From NCBI RefSeq assembly GCF_040939455.1, contig NC_134117.1, positions 26,963,501-27,027,500 of the forward strand: a stretch of 64,000 nt of DNA, given 5' to 3'. Shown here piece after piece: positions 21,701 through 34,345 of this stretch. Each line of letters opens with the position of its first letter. Position 1 is the stretch's first letter. The notes under the pieces were generated by a model that saw only the letters and a list, made by a program, of their open reading frames with translations, was not told the DNA's origin and ran no database searches. Origin of the DNA: Microcebus murinus. Taxonomy: Eukaryota; Chordata; Mammalia; Primates; Cheirogaleidae. The translations under genes and the position numbers were made by a program.

Positions 21701-24190
21701 TTAGTCTAAATAAGTTCTATGTTCCCTTACTCTTTTATGATTCAATATTGAGCAGTCATGCCTGAACCTAGTAAGAGAGACCCCTCTTGGATTTTTCTTT
21801 GCTGTTGCCAGGCAGTACTAAAGCATACTAACCTCTCACTCTGGATGCACTCACAGATTCCTGTACCTGGCTTGCCCTCCTCCCTCCCCTTGCCTGACAC
21901 CTACAGGCCAAGTGAAGGCAGTAAAAGAGAAAGGTGGTAGAAGTGAAGGGAATAAGAAGTGCTAGAAGTAGGGGAGAGTTAGTAGCAAAGAGGTACTTTG
22001 AGCTAGAGCTGTGAAGTATGTAAGCCAGGAGAGGGAGAATTACAAAATAGGCAAAGCTGATCTTTCTCACTGCTGAGTTTGTTATTTTTAAATGTACTTT
22101 CTGTGTGTCAAGTAGGGTTAACTGGAGCAGGTTGGTTTTAACTTCTTTGGATACAATTACTCTGTTTGCTGGCAACCAAAGGCATCCATTTATAAGAGGT
22201 GCTGTCTTTGGTCTTACTAGGATTTTGTTTTTGTGAGGTTTTTTTTTTGTTTGTTTGTTTGTTTCTGCTTTTTAGAATTTTATTCTTTGAAGAGGTAAAG
22301 TTCAAACTGTTGGCCTCATGCAAATCAATTTCTAACCAGTGGAGCTAACCTGTCTAGCAAAAGTGGTTCCCCAGGGAAGCACAGCATTGGCTTTGTTTGC
22401 AGAGTATCCAACTTTAAAAATAACCCTCGGAGTATAAGGGAAAACCCACACATACCCTGAGAACATTTGGATCCTTCCTCTGTGAGGATCTTTGAGCTAC
22501 CTAGGAACTAATGTACACTGTGTGGTTGTTAGTGAAAGGGGCAAATACATATTTGCATAGAAAAAAAGGCTACTTTATATCTTAATTTCTCCCCAGCACT
22601 TTTCTTAGGGGAAAAAAAGAGCCTGAAAACGTTTTATCTGTAGTTCTCTGAAATTGAAAGTATGGACTTTAGTGCCCTTAAATGCACTGGTTACCAAGAA
22701 AAGCAAATGCTTCTCTGTGGCATTCTGTTGACATTCTGAAACATTACTCTGCCTAGCATTTATTTCAGGATGGGAAGGAATTGAGGTTTATGGTCCTTGT
22801 TGCAAAGAGCACAAGGCAAACAAATCTTGGACTTCTGATCTGGCTGTGAATGCAACCTTTTTCCAATAGCTATGTCTTCTATTTCAGATTGAAAATGGGG
22901 TAACAGGGCCTGAAATTATTCTTGGGAGAAGACCTCGAGCAGTTACTTAAAAAGAAAAAAAGACTTTCACACATCCCAATATGGCTTGAAGATGAACAAT
23001 GCCTTTTCTGATTCATGGGTATTTTCAACTTTTTGCCAAATTCACATTATCTTCTTTGACTTTTGCTCTTTTTCCTTCAAGATATTTTCTTTTCTATTAT
23101 TGGCTCCAAAATCATATTTGTTGGAGGAAAAGAAACTCAGAGTCCCTCTCAACAAATATCTCTCTTCCCAACAGAAATGAAAAGATCATTGAGAAGGGAT
23201 AGAGAACTTGTTTTATTTAAAACAAAGACTTCTGATCTGCTCCCCCCTCTGTATTTTTATCTTTCAGGTTTAGGTGGTAAATCAGGGTGCTATGTTATAT
23301 AAAAATAAATTAAAGAGATTAAGTACATGAAAATCTACTGTAAATTATGAAATGCTATCTGAATGTAAGATCTTATAAAAAATGAAGGGAGGATTTAAAA
23401 AGTATCTTGTAGACCTATTATGTGATTTACTTTAGGTACTTGGAAATGCCCTATTTTTCACTGATACTTTTGATTAAAACATTTGTAGACATGACCTTAA
23501 GGTTATCTAGTACATACTTCCCTTTGGGCAGAAATCCACTTAAATCATCTTAGAAAAATGGATACTCTTTTCATGAAAGTTTTAGAGCAGAAGAATCTAT
23601 ATCTCTTTTGACAGCCATTGCTAGTGTTTCACATCCCTTGAGATGTGAATTCTGATTTTTGATCTAAGGACCCCCTGCTATAAATGAAGGCTGTTCCTTT
23701 TGTCTCATTCTCAGTGGAAACAGGAAAGCTGTTAGCCACTAATAATATTTCATTATATCTTGAAGGCTCACCTTCTCTCATGGAAATCTGTCTGGGTTTT
23801 TAAGAGTTTCTATGTGGTGTCTATTTCCTGAAACTTTATTCCTCTGAACACCTTCTCAATTCCCCAAATCTTGTTTTAGTTTTAGAACCCCAAAGTATTA
23901 ATAGATATCTCTAAATAAAGGCTTACTGGGTGCTGTAAGATGAATTTGTATCTCTTTGCTATTCTCTTCTTTTATGTGTTTCTACATATAGCAATCATAT
24001 ATTTATGTGTTATTTTGCTACTAAATGATATAATTTAGTTTTTGACATTTAGATATTTTTCTATATTACATGTTAAGGCTTTAAGCCTTAATTTACGTTC
24101 TAGGTAAATATAAATTTCAAGGTTCCTAGAAAATAGGGTGGGAATAATGGCACAATTAATGCTGTTTGCACTCCCTATGAATTAATTTTT
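18706..24190. other. long stretch without recognised genes or young repeats
   Basis: 5.5 kb of mixed unique-looking sequence. Weak pieces of an ancient unnamed dispersed repeat occur near 19010-19240 and 20830-21170. No open frame is longer than about 115 codons and none resembles a known protein. No Alu, L1, MIR or tRNA-like structure was recognised. Confidence 0.45.
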
Positions 24191-24195
24191 TCCTT

Positions 24196-24310
24196 CATTC
24201 AACAAATAATGTGTATCTAGTATGTGCCAGGCACTAGAAATTTAGCAATTAACAAAGATGGTAAAATATCTGCTCTCCTAGGGGCAACATTCTAGTCAAG
24301 AATTTATTAT
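24196..24310 (-). repeat. L2-type 3' end
   Basis: cattcaacaaataatgtgta then tagtatgtgccaggcacta is the reverse complement of the L2 3' terminus. The continuation (acaaagatggtaaaatatct) is more diverged. Confidence 0.6.
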
Positions 24311-24689
24311 TCCTCAACTTTTTCTGATGTGGGTATACATTAGAATTTTCTAGGTTTTCCATGCCATTTAGGGTTAGGTTTAGGATTAGGATGAACTTCT
24401 CTTCTCACTGATATGGTGACCACATGTAGCAGGCACCTACTCTTACTATCTCTGACCTTTTTTAAAAAATTTGTGTACAGCAATTTATATAGATTGCAAA
24501 TAACATACTCTGTTATTGCCTCTAGTCATCTAAAGAGCTATGTATGAAGAATTAACCATGACACAATTTAAAAGGAAATACATTTTAGTTCACTATGTGG
24601 AAGGGCTTTGCAATAAAGCTGTCTAAAAGTGAATTGATAGCTTCAGGATATTGTATCATCATCCCATCATCATCATCACCTTTAGTAGT

Positions 24690-24880
24690 AGAATAGTATT
24701 CTAGTAGGTACTTGTTAAGTTCTTACTATCCTAAGGGCTTTAAAGACATTATTTTTAATCTTTAGTACTATCCTGTGAAATACTGTTATCCCTATTTTGC
24801 AGATGAGAAACCTGAGACTTAGAGAGTTTGTGAGTTCCCAATTCAGCATCTAGGCTAAATGATAGGTGGCAATGTTGCAC
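24690..24880 (-). repeat. MIR SINE fragment
   Basis: Reverse MIR order: ctatcctaagggctttaaag, ccctattttgcagatgagaa, acctgagacttagagagttt, and cccaattcagcatctaggct. Confidence 0.75.
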
Positions 24881-25509
24881 ATAGATTGAAACATTACATG
24901 GGAGAAGATGGATCACTATCTATTCTTATATTGTACAATATGAATTTTAAATATAAATATAAGAGCATTTAACATGTACACAGAACCACAAGAATTACAT
25001 AATTTATATTTTATAGCTTGTACATGCTTGTATTTTGTTCTTACCAGAACAGTGGAAATGCTGCACAAGTTTAGCTCAACAGTTTTTTACTTTACCTTTT
25101 GATGTATGCACATTTTACCAACATTCTCTACTTTTGGCTTTCTGATAAATAAGGAAGGCCTGAAAGGAAAAGGAACTGTGAGTTATTCTGTCTTTCCCTT
25201 TATTTTAATGTCATCATTTTCATTGTAAGTAGTTGGCTAATATAAGAAAGGAACATGAATAAGAAAGGATACGACAGGTTTCTTAGAATGCCATTGTCTT
25301 CTTCTGATGTTGGAAGCAAGTTCAGATGTGAATGGAAAGTGACCTCTCAGGGCTGTTAGTGCCTCTGGTACCTCAGTTGTAGATATCATTTGCTTACCTT
25401 GAACTCACTTTGAGTCTTGCTGAACTTCCTCATATCATGGATTCATTAGAATTCTGTGCTCACAGAGCCTCGTGAAGGCTGCATGTGAAAAGAGTGGCAA
25501 TGAATGGCA
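24881..25509. other. unassigned sequence
   Basis: No gene or repeat family was recognised. Confidence 0.4.
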
Positions 25510-25539
25510 GAGGATATGCATGTTGCACATCTGTCCTTT

Positions 25540-25925
25540 ATTCATGCTCCATTGTCCCATTGGACTACATTTACAAAACACAAGTTCAAAGATACAATTA
25601 TTGAAATTTTCAAGACAGCAACAGCAGAGCATTAAACCAAGCATAAAGTCCTTTTGAGCACAGAGCCTTGAGTATAAGATAAGAAATATTATAGAAACTG
25701 CCGTGGGCATCATGAATGCTATATGCTAATGGAACAGCAAAGAGTTGAGGCAGACACACATATTGGGTGTCTCTGTTTACATGCATGTTTATATCCACGT
25801 CCCATTGGATTTCACTTACAAAACACAAGTTACAAGGTAAAAGAATTAAGAATTTTAAGGTGGCAATGATAGAGCAATAAACTAAGCATGAGGCCTTTCT
25901 GAGTAAGGACCCTTGTGTGATTGCA
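25540..25925. repeat. direct repeat pair of an unnamed ancient family
   Basis: About 130 bp starting tcccattggactacatttac (25554) recurs as tcccattggatttcacttac (25800). Both copies continue through acaaaacacaagtt, a gacagcaac/ggtggcaatg block, gcattaaaccaagcataaag/gcaataaactaagcatgagg and cttttgagcac/ctttctgagta. The copies are about 246 bp apart and about 75% similar by eye. Confidence 0.65.
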
Positions 25926-26562
25926 TAGGTTGCATATCTATAAAGATTGTCCTAGCTTCTATACTCAACATTTCTAGTGCTTGGGATGGGATGAGATTGA
26001 ACTCACCTGGGCCTGTTGACTGGAGCACCTACATGTAGCCTCTCAATGTGACTTGGGGCTTCTCTCAATGTGGTGCCTGGGCTCCAAGTGGTAGAACCCT
26101 TAGATGGACCTTTCAGAGAGCAAATATTACAAGAACCCGATGGGAGACTTTTGGCCTTTAATGACCAAATCTTGGATATCACATAACATCGCTCTTGACA
26201 TACTCTACTGGTAAAAGTGGCCAAAAGCCTATTCAGATTCAAGGGGAAGGGACACAGAGCTCAATTCTTGATGGGAAGAGTGCCAAAGAATTTGGGACCA
26301 TGTTTGAAAACTGCTTCAGTTCTTAAACTTCTTTTCTCTTCACTCAGTTCCCATATCATCTAGTTCCTTCTTCTCTCCCTTACCCACCCCCTTCTCCTTC
26401 TCCTTCTCTCATTGCACCATACTTTTTCACATTGTTGAATAGGAGAAAATATTTAGAGAATTAGAGACAAACATGAAAGCAGGTGAAAGACTAAGAGGGG
26501 AAAAGGGAAAGAGTGGGATTAGCACATAACCCACCTCATTTAGCTATGTGAATTTATGGCAG
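25926..26562. other. unassigned sequence
   Basis: 26390-26410 is a short CTTCTC-rich simple tract. Nothing else was recognised. Confidence 0.4.
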
Positions 26563-26923
26563 TATTTTGTTTTATTTTATTTTATTTTTTGAGACAGAAT
26601 CTCACTCTGTTGCCCAGGCTAGAGTGCCATGGCATCAGCCTAGCTCACAGCAACTCAAACTCCTGGGCTCAAGCAATCCTTCTGCCTCAGCCTCCCGAGT
26701 AGCTGGGACTACAGGCATGCACCACCATGCCTGGCTAATTTTTTGTATATATTTTTAGTTGTCTGGCTAATTCCTTTCTATTTTTTAGTAGAGACGGGGT
26801 TTCGCTCTTGCTCAGGCTTGTCTCAAACTTCTGAGCTCAAATGATCTGCCTGCCTAGGCCTCCCAGAGTGCTAGCATTATAGGCCTGAGCCACTGCACCC
26901 AGCCTATTCTATTTTATTTTATT
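26563..26923 (-). mobile_element. Alu SINE, minus strand
   Basis: 26582-26904 reads ttttttgagacagaatctca through the two arms to gagccactgcacccagcc. The flanks tattttgttttattttatt (26563) and tattctattttattttatt (26905) match at 17 of 19 positions. The linker tatatatttttagttgtctg is the lemur form. It inserted into the T-rich end of the adjoining L1. Confidence 0.88.
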
Positions 26924-27275
26924 TATTACAGGATATTATGGGGGTACAAACATTTTGGTTACATGTTATGACTTTGCCTCACCCAAACCATGATTTGGGG
27001 TGTGCCTTTTCCTCCCTACAGTGCTCACTGTGTCCATTAGATGTGAGTTTACCCACCCCCAACCCCCTAATCCCTGGAGAATATTACTACCGTGTGAGCA
27101 CCATAAGGTTGATCAGTTAGTGCCAATTTGATGACGAGTACATGTGGAGCCTTTTCTTCCGTTCTTGTGATACCTCACTTCATTGGATGGGCTCAAGCTC
27201 TATCCAGGAAAATATGAGAGGTGTTAGATCACCATTGTGATTATAAGAAATTGAGTAATATTCCATTGTATACAG
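26924..27275 (-). mobile_element. L1 3' end, minus strand
   Basis: It begins ttattacaggatattatggg, the reversed L1 3' terminus, followed by gtacaaacattttggttaca, the C-rich tract, and cttgtgatacctcacttcat, the reversed end of ORF2. It is older than the L1s at 10974, 39557 and 47211. Confidence 0.8.
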
Positions 27276-27715
27276 TATTTTAAAATTCCAGACATCTAGG
27301 TTATCTTCAACCACCCCATGTCCCAGCCCTACCTCCATATCAAGAGAGATCTGAGATTATACACACTTTCATTTCTTTCTGATTATTTTTCATCTATTTG
27401 CCTTTGAACATAAGCACTTCTACTAACCCTGGTCTCATGGTCTGTGCTTTTCGCTTCTCTACCAGCCCTACCACACTTTTTGAGTCTTCTAGAATTTAAC
27501 CAACATGGCTTCAAATGATCAGCATTATATAAGAAATAGAAACTTATTCCAAATAAACTAAACCAAGATGTGTCTGTAAGAGGCATTTTGGCCTATAAAT
27601 GTGAAAAAAACCCTCATTTGTATATGCTAAGAGAATGCATTTGGCCAGAGCTGGATTGTATAAAGCATCTTTAACCCATCTGCCACTTGAATGATGGCTT
27701 CTGACTCTCCTAAAT
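27276..27715. other. unassigned sequence
   Basis: No gene or repeat family was recognised. Confidence 0.4.
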
Positions 27716-27833
27716 AAGGATTCCATACTACTAAGTGAAGTATCCCAAGAATGGAAAAACAAGCATCACATATACTCACGAGCAAACTGGTATTAACTGA
27801 GCAGCACCTAAGTGGACACATAGGTACTACAGT

Positions 27834-28199
<366 letters not shown>

Positions 28200-28370
28200 G
28201 CAGGGGGGAGGAGGTGGGTATATACATATATAATGAGTGAGATGTGCACCATCTGGGGGATGGTCATGCTGGAAACTCAGACTTGTTGGGGGAGGAGGGG
28301 AAAGGGCATTTATTGAAACCTTAAAATCTGTACCCCCATAATATGCCAAAATAAAAAAAAAAGGATTCCA

Positions 28371-28847
28371 CTTGAGTATTGCCTTAAATCTCAAACAGCA
28401 CTTGTAATACACCACTTTGATTTGCTAAGTGGAACTAAATCAGAAACATGTAGACTTGGCATCACTCAGATTTGCAAAATGATTGAGCAGTGTCAGGGTA
28501 ATGCCAAGTAAAATAATGTGATAAACTCTAAATATTATTTTCTTACATACCTAAGACTAGAAAGTTCCAGGCCTTCCAGTGTAAGTGCCTTACCATGAAA
28601 AGACCTATGGCTTGAAGAAGGCGCCTTTGGTATTTGTCCTTAAAGCCATTTTTCTCCACATGCCATAAGCTTGGTTATATTGTTTATTAGCTAGTTAAGA
28701 AGCAACAAAATCATTTTATGTTGATATTCTTTGTTTTTTTGGCTAAGACATTTCAAACTAGATACATTAAAGTGGTGTCCCACAAGAAAATATTAGGCTA
28801 ACAACTTAAAACCCAAACAAAATCTTTGTAAAATAAGAAATTATTGA
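28371..28847. other. unassigned sequence
   Basis: No gene or repeat family was recognised between the L1 3' end and the next L1M. Confidence 0.4.
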
Positions 28848-29440
28848 GCAAAGATGGAGGTTAGGAAACTTTGGACTCTCCTTTCTCCCTTAAATATACA
28901 ATTCAACAACAAAATATGGCAAATTCCTTTTGTAAGACATCCAGGAACTAGTTGAGAGGCTCCTGTGCTCCAGATGAGTGTGAAACCAGCCACATTTAAA
29001 CAGGTATGGAAATTTAAGATACCTTGTCACCATAATCCCTATCCTGGCACAGCACCATACAGTTGGAAGGGAACCTCCCAAATCTCAGTTTCTCCCTGGG
29101 AAGGGAAAGAGTTGTACTTGCTCCACCTTTTCTGGGGCTTCACAAAGGACTGGCTTCTGTCTTGTCTCTCATGGGATGCTGACAGGGCCTGGCATACTTT
29201 AGCAGCCTTGGGTCCAGGGAGATCAGAGATAGTAGTTTAGGCTGGATGTTACTATAGCCACTCCCCCTGGCTCAGCACACAGTGAATGGGTAAAAAAAAC
29301 ACGTATCCCTGCTTCTCCCTGGGGAGGAACAGAGTTGGATCAAGTGTCCAACACCCCAGTTTGTCTAAGGCCTGCCTAAAAGACTAGCTTGTCTTTCCTG
29401 TCTCAGAGCACTAATGGAACCTGGCATACTCTGGCCACTT

Positions 29441-29498
29441 GGGGGCCAGTGAAAACAGAGATGGTAGTTGGGGGCCAGTGAAAACAGAGATGGTAGTT
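29441..29498 (+). repeat. perfect 29-bp tandem duplication
   Basis: gggggccagtgaaaacagag plus atggtagtt occurs twice back to back (29441-29469, 29470-29498) with no mismatch. It is a recent slippage inside an old monomer. Confidence 0.95.
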
Positions 29499-29640
29499 TG
29501 GGCAGGCAGTTGCCATAGTCTCTTACCCTGGTTCAACATAGAATAAGTGGATGAAAATACCCCAGCTCCCAGTTTCTCCCTGAGGAAGGAAAGAGTTAGA
29601 TCACACATCTAATGCTCCAGTTTTTCTGGGGGCTACCCAA

Positions 29641-30299
29641 AGGAATGATCCCTCCCCTCCCTTCCCCTCCCTTCCCCTCCCTTCTCCTCCCTTCTCCTCC
29701 CTTCCCCTCTCTTCCCCTTCCTTCCCCTCCCCCTATTCCTTCCTTCCTTCCTTCCTTCCTTCCTTCCTTCCTTCCTTCCTTCCTTCCTTCCTTCCTTCCT
29801 TCCTTCCTTCCTTCCTTCCTTCCTTCCTTCCTTCTTTCCTTCCTTCCTTCCTCTCTCTCTCTCCATTCATCCTTCTGTCTGTCCTTCCATCCTTCCTTCT
29901 GTCCTTTTTTTCTCTCCTCTCCATCCTCCTCCCTTCTCCTCCTCTCCCCTTCCCTCCTCTTCCCTTCATTTCCCTCCCTTTCCTCTCCTTTTCTCTTCTC
30001 TTCTTTTCCTTAACAGGGTTGTGCTCTGTTGCCCAGGATACAGTGCAGTGGTATCATCATAGCTCACTACAACCTCCAACTCGTGGGCTCAGTGGATACT
30101 CCTGCCTTAGCCTCCTGAGTAGTTGGGACTACAGGTGTGTGCGACTATGCCAAGCTAAGTATTTTTTGTTTTTTATAGAGACAGAGCCTTGCTATGCCAG
30201 GCTGATTTTGAACTCCTGGCCTCAAGTGATCCTCCCACCTTGGCCTTCCAGAGTGCTGGGATTATAAGCATGAGCCTCTGTACCTGGCCAGGAATGGTT
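29641..30299 (-). mobile_element. old Alu (J-like), minus strand, with expanded tail
   Basis: The Alu body is about 30013-30289 (gttgtgctctgttgcccagg to gagcctctgtacctggcc). Its reversed poly(A) tail has become a 360-bp pyrimidine microsatellite (29651-30012). Flanks aggaatgatc (29641) and aggaatggtt (30290) share 7-8 bases, so tail and body form one insertion into the L1M 5' UTR. Confidence 0.8.
29651..30012. repeat. CT-rich microsatellite: (CCCTTC)n-like, (TTCC)n and impure parts
   Basis: 29651-29735 is a cccttcccctcc-type tract. 29736-about 29851 is nearly pure TTCC (about 29 units, one interruption at about 29832). 29852-30012 is an impure CT/CCT tract. Open frames here encode only Pro/Ser/Phe/Leu or Lys/Glu/Gly/Arg repeats and are not genes. 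Confidence 0.95.
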
Positions 30300-30843
30300 T
30301 CTTTCATGCTTATTTTGGAGCACTAATGGGACCAGCACACTGTTACTGACTGGGATCCAGTGCAAAAAAGACTATGATTTGAACTAGCAGCCACCATAAC
30401 CACTTTACATAACTCAGCACAGAGAAAATGGATGAATTCCCTTCTCCCCCCCAAAAAATAAACAACCCCAGATCCCAGATTTTCCCTGGGAAGGGACAGA
30501 GTTGGATAGAGCATCCAATGATCCAACTTTTCCAGAGGCTGTATAAGAGACTGGCTTCAGTCTCACTTGTCTTAGACTGCTGAGTGATCTTATCATATTC
30601 TTGATGCTGAGGGCAGCTAAAAACATAGCAAATTGGACTAGTACAAAGGCTTGAAAGATCCCCAGAATTTTTGGCCAGGCTGATTGATGAGTGCCTTCTC
30701 CTTTATGAGGCCAGTCTGGGAAACTGTTTTCTCTGATGCACAGATGCCAGCACAAAACATCAAGAAAAATAAAGAAACAGGGATATATGTCCCAAACAAA
30801 GAACAAAACCAATCTCCTGAAACTGATCCTAATGAAATGGAGA

Positions 30844-31672
30844 TACAATTGACCATCTGTATCTGTCCACATCCATGGATTTACTCAACCGCAGATTGAA
30901 AATATTTTTAAAACAATTATATCTGAACATGTGCAGATATAATTTGTAAAATTACTGAACAGGTACAGAGTTTTTTTCCTTGTCATTGCTCCCTAAATAA
31001 TACAATATAACAACTATTAACATAGCACTTATGTTGTATTAGGTGTTATAAGTAATCTAGAGGCTATTTAAAACAGTGGTCCCCAATCTTTTCACACCAG
31101 TGACCAGTTTGATGGAAGACAATTTTTCCATGGATTGCATGGAGGTGGATGGTTTAAGGATGATTGAAGTGCATTACATTTATTGTGCAGTCAAACCTCT
31201 TTGCTAATGATAATCTGTATTTGCAGCTGCTCCACAGTGCTAGCCTCAGCTGCATCTCAGATCATTAGGCATTAGATTTTCATAAGGAGAGCACAATCTA
31301 GATCCCTTGCATGCATAGTTTACAGTAGGGTTTGCACTCATATGAGAATCTAATGCCTCTGCTGATCTGACAGGGGGCAGAGATTATACAGTGATGTGAG
31401 GTATGGTGAGCAGTTGTAAATACAGATGAAGCTTCTGCTTCTGCTGTGTGGCTTGGTTCCTAACAGACCATGGACCAGTAGTGGTCCACAGCCTGGGGCT
31501 TGGGGACCGCAGATCTAAAGTGCATGAGAGGTGTTATAAGTGATCTAGACATGATTTAAAGTACATGCAGATACTACACCATATTATATCAGGGAGTTGA
31601 GGAGCCACAGATTTTGATATCCATGGGGAGTTCCTGGAATCAATCTTTGAAGAATACTGAGGGATGACTGTA
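30844..31672. mobile_element. Tigger-like DNA transposon fossil, split by a hAT element
   Basis: 30846-31065 plus 31521-31670, with TA at both outer edges (30844-30845, 31671-31672). Termini caattgaccatctgtatc and gatgactg fit diverged inverted ends. The right half, reversed, matches the element at 1054-1384 (agtacatgcagatactacac versus gtgtagtgcctgcatataac). It inserted into the L1M upstream of ORF1. Confidence 0.75.
31066..31520. mobile_element. MER1-like hAT-Charlie MITE inside the Tigger
   Basis: 31074-31512 begins cagtggtccccaatcttttc and ends gcctggggcttggggaccgc, the inverted counterpart. The 8-bp flanks atttaaaa (31066-31073) and atctaaag (31513-31520) agree at 6 of 8 positions, as expected for an old hAT target duplication. 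Non-coding. Confidence 0.8.
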
Positions 31673-31689
31673 TATGATTTACTTCACAG

Positions 31690-32450
31690 AGAAATCGAAG
31701 TAATCATCATAAAGATGGTCATTGAGGTCAGGAGAACAATGCATGAACAAAGTGAAAATTTCAACAAAGAAATAAGTTATATATATATACACACATCCAC
31801 ATCCACACATCCCAAACAGAAATCTTGGAACTGAGGAATATAGTAACTGAACTGAAAATTCACTAAAGGAGGTTGAACAACAGACTAGGTCAAACAGAAG
31901 AAAGGATCAATAAACTCAAAGATCATTAGGAATTAGAGGAACAACAAAAATAACAAAATGAATGAAAAAAAGTGAAGAAAGTATAAGAGACTTATGGGGC
32001 ATTATGACAAAAATAAACATTATGGGTGTGTCCCATAAGGAGATGAGAGAGAAAGAGGAAGAAAGATTATTCAAAGAAATACGGGCTGAACATTTCCCAA
32101 ATCTGGTGAAGAAAATGGACATCCAGATGCAGGAGGCCCAACAGACCTCAAGTAAAATGAACCCAAAGAAATCCACACCAAAACACAATTTAGTCAAATT
32201 GTTGAAAGTCAAAGACAAAGGTAACATTTTTAAAGCTCCAAGAGAAAAATTACTTTTCACTTACAAGGGAGCTCTCACAATACTGTCAGTGTATTTCTCA
32301 GCAGAAACCTTAAAAGGGCAAGAAGGGCATGGAATGATATATCCAAAGTGCTGGAAGAAAGAAATGGCCAACCAAGTATAGTATACCTGGAAAAATTGTC
32401 TTTTAAAAATGAAGGAGATAAAGACTTTACCAGATAAACAAATACAGAGA
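31690..32450 (+). pseudogene. L1M ORF1 remnant
   Basis: A decayed coiled-coil part (cttggaactgaggaatatag to caaacagaagaaaggatc) is followed by an open stretch at 31962-32381. That stretch contains HFPNLVKKMDIQMQEAQQTS and SVYFSAETLKGQ, the usual end of older L1 ORF1 RNA-binding regions. Stops and shifts at both ends leave no complete protein. An unusually long AT-rich spacer (32450-33100) separates it from the ORF2 remnant, as in older mammalian L1s. Confidence 0.75.
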
Positions 32451-33525
32451 GTTCATTACCACCAAACCTTCCTTAAAAGACATGTTGAAGTGTGTTCTTT
32501 AGGTTAAAACAAAAGGATGTTAAACAGTAGTACAAAAGCATACAAAATATAAAACTAACTGGTAAAGGTAAAAATGTAGACAAAGGTAGAATAATATAAT
32601 ACTATAACAGTGATGGGTAAGTCATTTTTAATTCTAGTATAAGAATTAAAAGAAAAGTATGAAAAGTAACTATAAATACAAAAATATGTTAGCGGATACA
32701 CAAGATAAAAAGATGTAAATTGTGACATCATTAACTTAAAATATGAGGGTGAAGTAAAAGTGTACAGATTTTGTATTAATCTATGATTGAAGTTAAATCA
32801 TCAGCTTAAAGCAGACTGTTATAAGTATATTTTATGTAAATCTCATGGTTATCACAAAGAAAATCCTATGGAAGAGACACAAAATAAAAGGAAAAGGAAC
32901 CAAAGTATATCAATACAAAAAACAAACAAACCACAAGGAAACACAAAAGAAGACATCAAGAGAGGAAGAGAAGGGCAAAAGAACTATAAGACAGATAGAA
33001 AACTATGAAAACGTTGGCAAGAGTATGTCCTTCCCTATCAACTACTGTACATGTAAATGGGTTAAATAGCCCAGTCAGAAGATAGAGTGGCAAAATGGAT
33101 GAAAAAAAGATATAACTATGTATTGTGTACAAGAACCCTACTTTAGATTTAAGGACACACATAGGCAAAAAAGTAAATGGATGGAAAAATATATTCCATG
33201 CAAATGGTAACCAAAAGAGAGAGCAGAGGTGGTTATACTTATATCAGATAAAATAAACTTTTAGTCACAAATTGTCATAAAAGACAAAGGACATTATTTA
33301 ATAATAAAATTATCAACTCACCAGGAAGATATAAGAATTATAAATATATGTGCACCTGACATGAAAGCACGTAAATATTTAATGCAAACATTGACTGAAC
33401 TGAAGGGAGAAAGAGATGGCAATATTATAATGGTAGGAGACTTAAATATTCCACTCTCAATAATTGATAGAACATCCAGGCAGAAATAAATAAGAAAAAC
33501 CAACTTGAAAAACACTACAATTAAA

Positions 33526-33738
33526 AACATTAGCCAGTCATGGCAGTGTCCACCTTTAGTCCTAGCTACTTAGGAGACTGAGGTGGGAGGATTGATTGAG
33601 CCCAGGAGTTCAAGGTTACAGTGAGCTATGATCACACCACTGCACTCCAGCCTGGGCAACAGAGTGAGACCTTGTTTCTAAAACAAAAACAAAGACAAAA
33701 GAGAAAATTCCAAAAACAAAACAAAACAAAAAATTATA
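33526..33738 (+). repeat. 7SL-derived monomer (FAM/FLAM type)
   Basis: A single arm (catggcagtgtccacctttag to cactccagcctgggcaacag) with a long A-rich tail (aaaacaaaaacaaagac...). Its ctgcactccagcctgggc wording is the ancestral form rather than the lemur form. Confidence 0.85.
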
Positions 33739-34066
33739 GATCAAATGGACCTAACACACATATATCAACTATTGAACTCAACAACAGAGAAATATATATT
33801 CTTCTCAAATGTATGGAACATTCTCCAGAATAGATCACATGTTAGGTCACAAGAAAGTCTTAACATATTTATGAAGATTAGAATCATACCTGCTATCTTT
33901 TTTGGCCACAGTGGAATGAAACTAGAAATTAATAGGAGAAGGAAAATTGGCACATTCACAAAAATGTGGATATTAAACAGCATACCCCTGAATAAATAAT
34001 GGGTCAAAAAAGAAATCAGAAAGGAAATTTGAAAGTATCTTGAGACAAATGAAAATGAAAAAGGTA

Positions 34067-34345
<279 letters not shown>

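Larger units (their letters stand above)
29086..30600 (+). repeat. tandem monomers in the L1M 5' UTR
   Basis: Four diverged units begin with a tctccctgggaagggaaaga-like block at 29086, 29309, 29570 and 30476. Each continues through gagttggatc..., a cttttctgggg block, gactggctt...gtctt, agcactaatggaacctggca and gccagtgaaaacagag. The period is about 225-260 bp once the Alu is removed. Repeated promoter monomers are known in some mammalian L1s. Confidence 0.75.

Noticed and set aside
29612..30013. 133-codon plus-strand and about 77-codon minus-strand frames rich in PSFL or KEGR repeats
   Set aside because: They are translations of the CT-rich microsatellite grown from an Alu tail; there is no start context or homology.
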